Positions 63,664 through 64,000 of a stretch of DNA of 64,000 nucleotides are shown piece after piece; position 1 is the stretch's first letter, and the number at the start of each line of letters is the position of its first letter. A program made the translations under genes and the position numbers. The DNA is from Bradyrhizobium sp. ARR65 (GTDB taxonomy: Bacteria; Pseudomonadota; Alphaproteobacteria; Rhizobiales; Xanthobacteraceae). A model generated the notes under the pieces. The model was not told where the DNA came from, made no database searches, and was given only the letters and a program-made list of their open reading frames with translations. The stretch spans positions 223 to 64,222 of the forward strand of contig NZ_AWZU01000038.1 of assembly GCF_000472385.1 (NCBI RefSeq), written 5' to 3'.

Positions 63664-64000
63664 CTATTTTGACAGCGTGGAGCGCCGACCAGGCTTCCAC
63701 CTTTCCGACAATGCCTTGACGGCGGCCTCGAGCGCAGCCCGGTCGACGACATTGGGATCGAACCGCTCTGGGCCCCAGAGGCGCATAGGCTCGTGCTCCG
63801 GATGGGTGGGATCGCTGATGGCCTCCAGGTAGTCGGCATATCCCGGCGCGCCGCCGACATCTTCCGGAGGACAACGGCCGACAGCATCGAGCAAGAGCGG
63901 AAGACCCTCCGCCGGCGCATCGAACCATTTTTCAAGCTTGATCACATGGTCCCAGCTGTCGCCGAAGTCATAGAGATAATGGATTGTCTTGGCGCCGGTC
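63664..64000 (-). CDS. pRiA4b ORF-3-like protein, C-terminal part (runs off right edge)
   Basis: The frame is open from the window edge and ends at 63664. The start of the visible part reads TIHYLYDFGDSWDHVIKLEK, then LLDAVGRCPPEDVGGAPGYADY and a late DPNVVDRAALEAAVKALSERW. These are signatures of the plasmid pRiA4b ORF-3 (IS1096 TnpR-like) family, common on plasmids and mobile elements of rhizobia; function unknown. The start lies outside the window. Confidence 0.85.
   Translation of the reverse strand, partial: TGAKTIHYLYDFGDSWDHVIKLEKWFDAPAEGLPLLLDAVGRCPPEDVGGAPGYADYLEAISDPTHPEHEPMRLWGPERFDPNVVDRAALEAAVKALSERWKPGRRSTLSK

Noticed and set aside
1..64000. CRISPR array, tRNA or rRNA genes
   Set aside because: I saw no regularly spaced repeats and no tRNA-like cloverleaf or rRNA stretch; weak tRNAs could be missed by eye.

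Overview
The window looks like a stretch of symbiosis-island or other accessory DNA from a Bradyrhizobium-type alphaproteobacterium. The signs are a Bradyrhizobium-type porin (29.8-31.4 kb), a cbb3-oxidase assembly gene fixS with a truncated fixI (62.6-63.1 kb), a sequence resembling the rhizobial type III regulon 'tts box' (58.81 kb), and a very high load of insertion-sequence scars (IS701, IS5, IS110, IS66, IS3) and serine-recombinase fragments. The assignment rests on protein and motif recognition only; no database search was run.

Layout. 0.4-7.4 kb: catabolic block with a DoeA/EutD-like hydrolase, an M20 peptidase, a Tat-type binding protein, a LysR regulator and a divergent AtuA-like pair. 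7.85-10.4 kb: an IS5-type element holding an IS110 fragment, inserted in the last codons of a methylaspartate ammonia-lyase gene that is followed upstream by an aldehyde dehydrogenase gene. 13.9-21.8 kb: amino-acid module with a decayed Lrp gene, broken MFS permease, broken alanine dehydrogenase, a tandem glycine riboswitch in front of a DadA-like flavoenzyme, and two intact Lrp paralogues. 22-25.5 kb: IS66 and recombinase wreckage. 25.9-28.3 kb: EctB-like aminotransferase overlapping a 2-oxoglutarate/Fe(II) oxygenase. 32-34.7 kb: methyltransferase plus aminotransferase behind a deleted acyl-AMP ligase. 35.7-39.9 kb: redoxin and PRMT-like pseudogenes and an intact MATE exporter. 40.8-48.3 kb: acyl-CoA ligase, Crp/Fnr regulator, and a decayed SIR2-HerA defence pair.

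The most interesting part is 49.2-58.4 kb, a tightly packed nine-gene minus-strand operon: acyl carrier protein, SDR, acyl-AMP ligase, NeuD-type acyltransferase, flavin-dependent halogenase (WxWxIP motif and K71), SbnB-like and SbnA-like enzymes, and two GNAT-like proteins. I read it as an NRPS-free biosynthetic cluster that makes 2,3-diaminopropionate, activates and tethers an acid on a carrier protein, may halogenate it, and could join the two parts through the GNAT-like enzymes. The product is not known to me.

Beyond it lie a candidate type III effector relic behind the tts-like box, a large DUF5695-like protein, fixS with a truncated fixI, and a pRiA4b ORF-3-like gene running off the right edge. 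About a third of the window is relics, so many intact genes here are probably survivors of larger operons.
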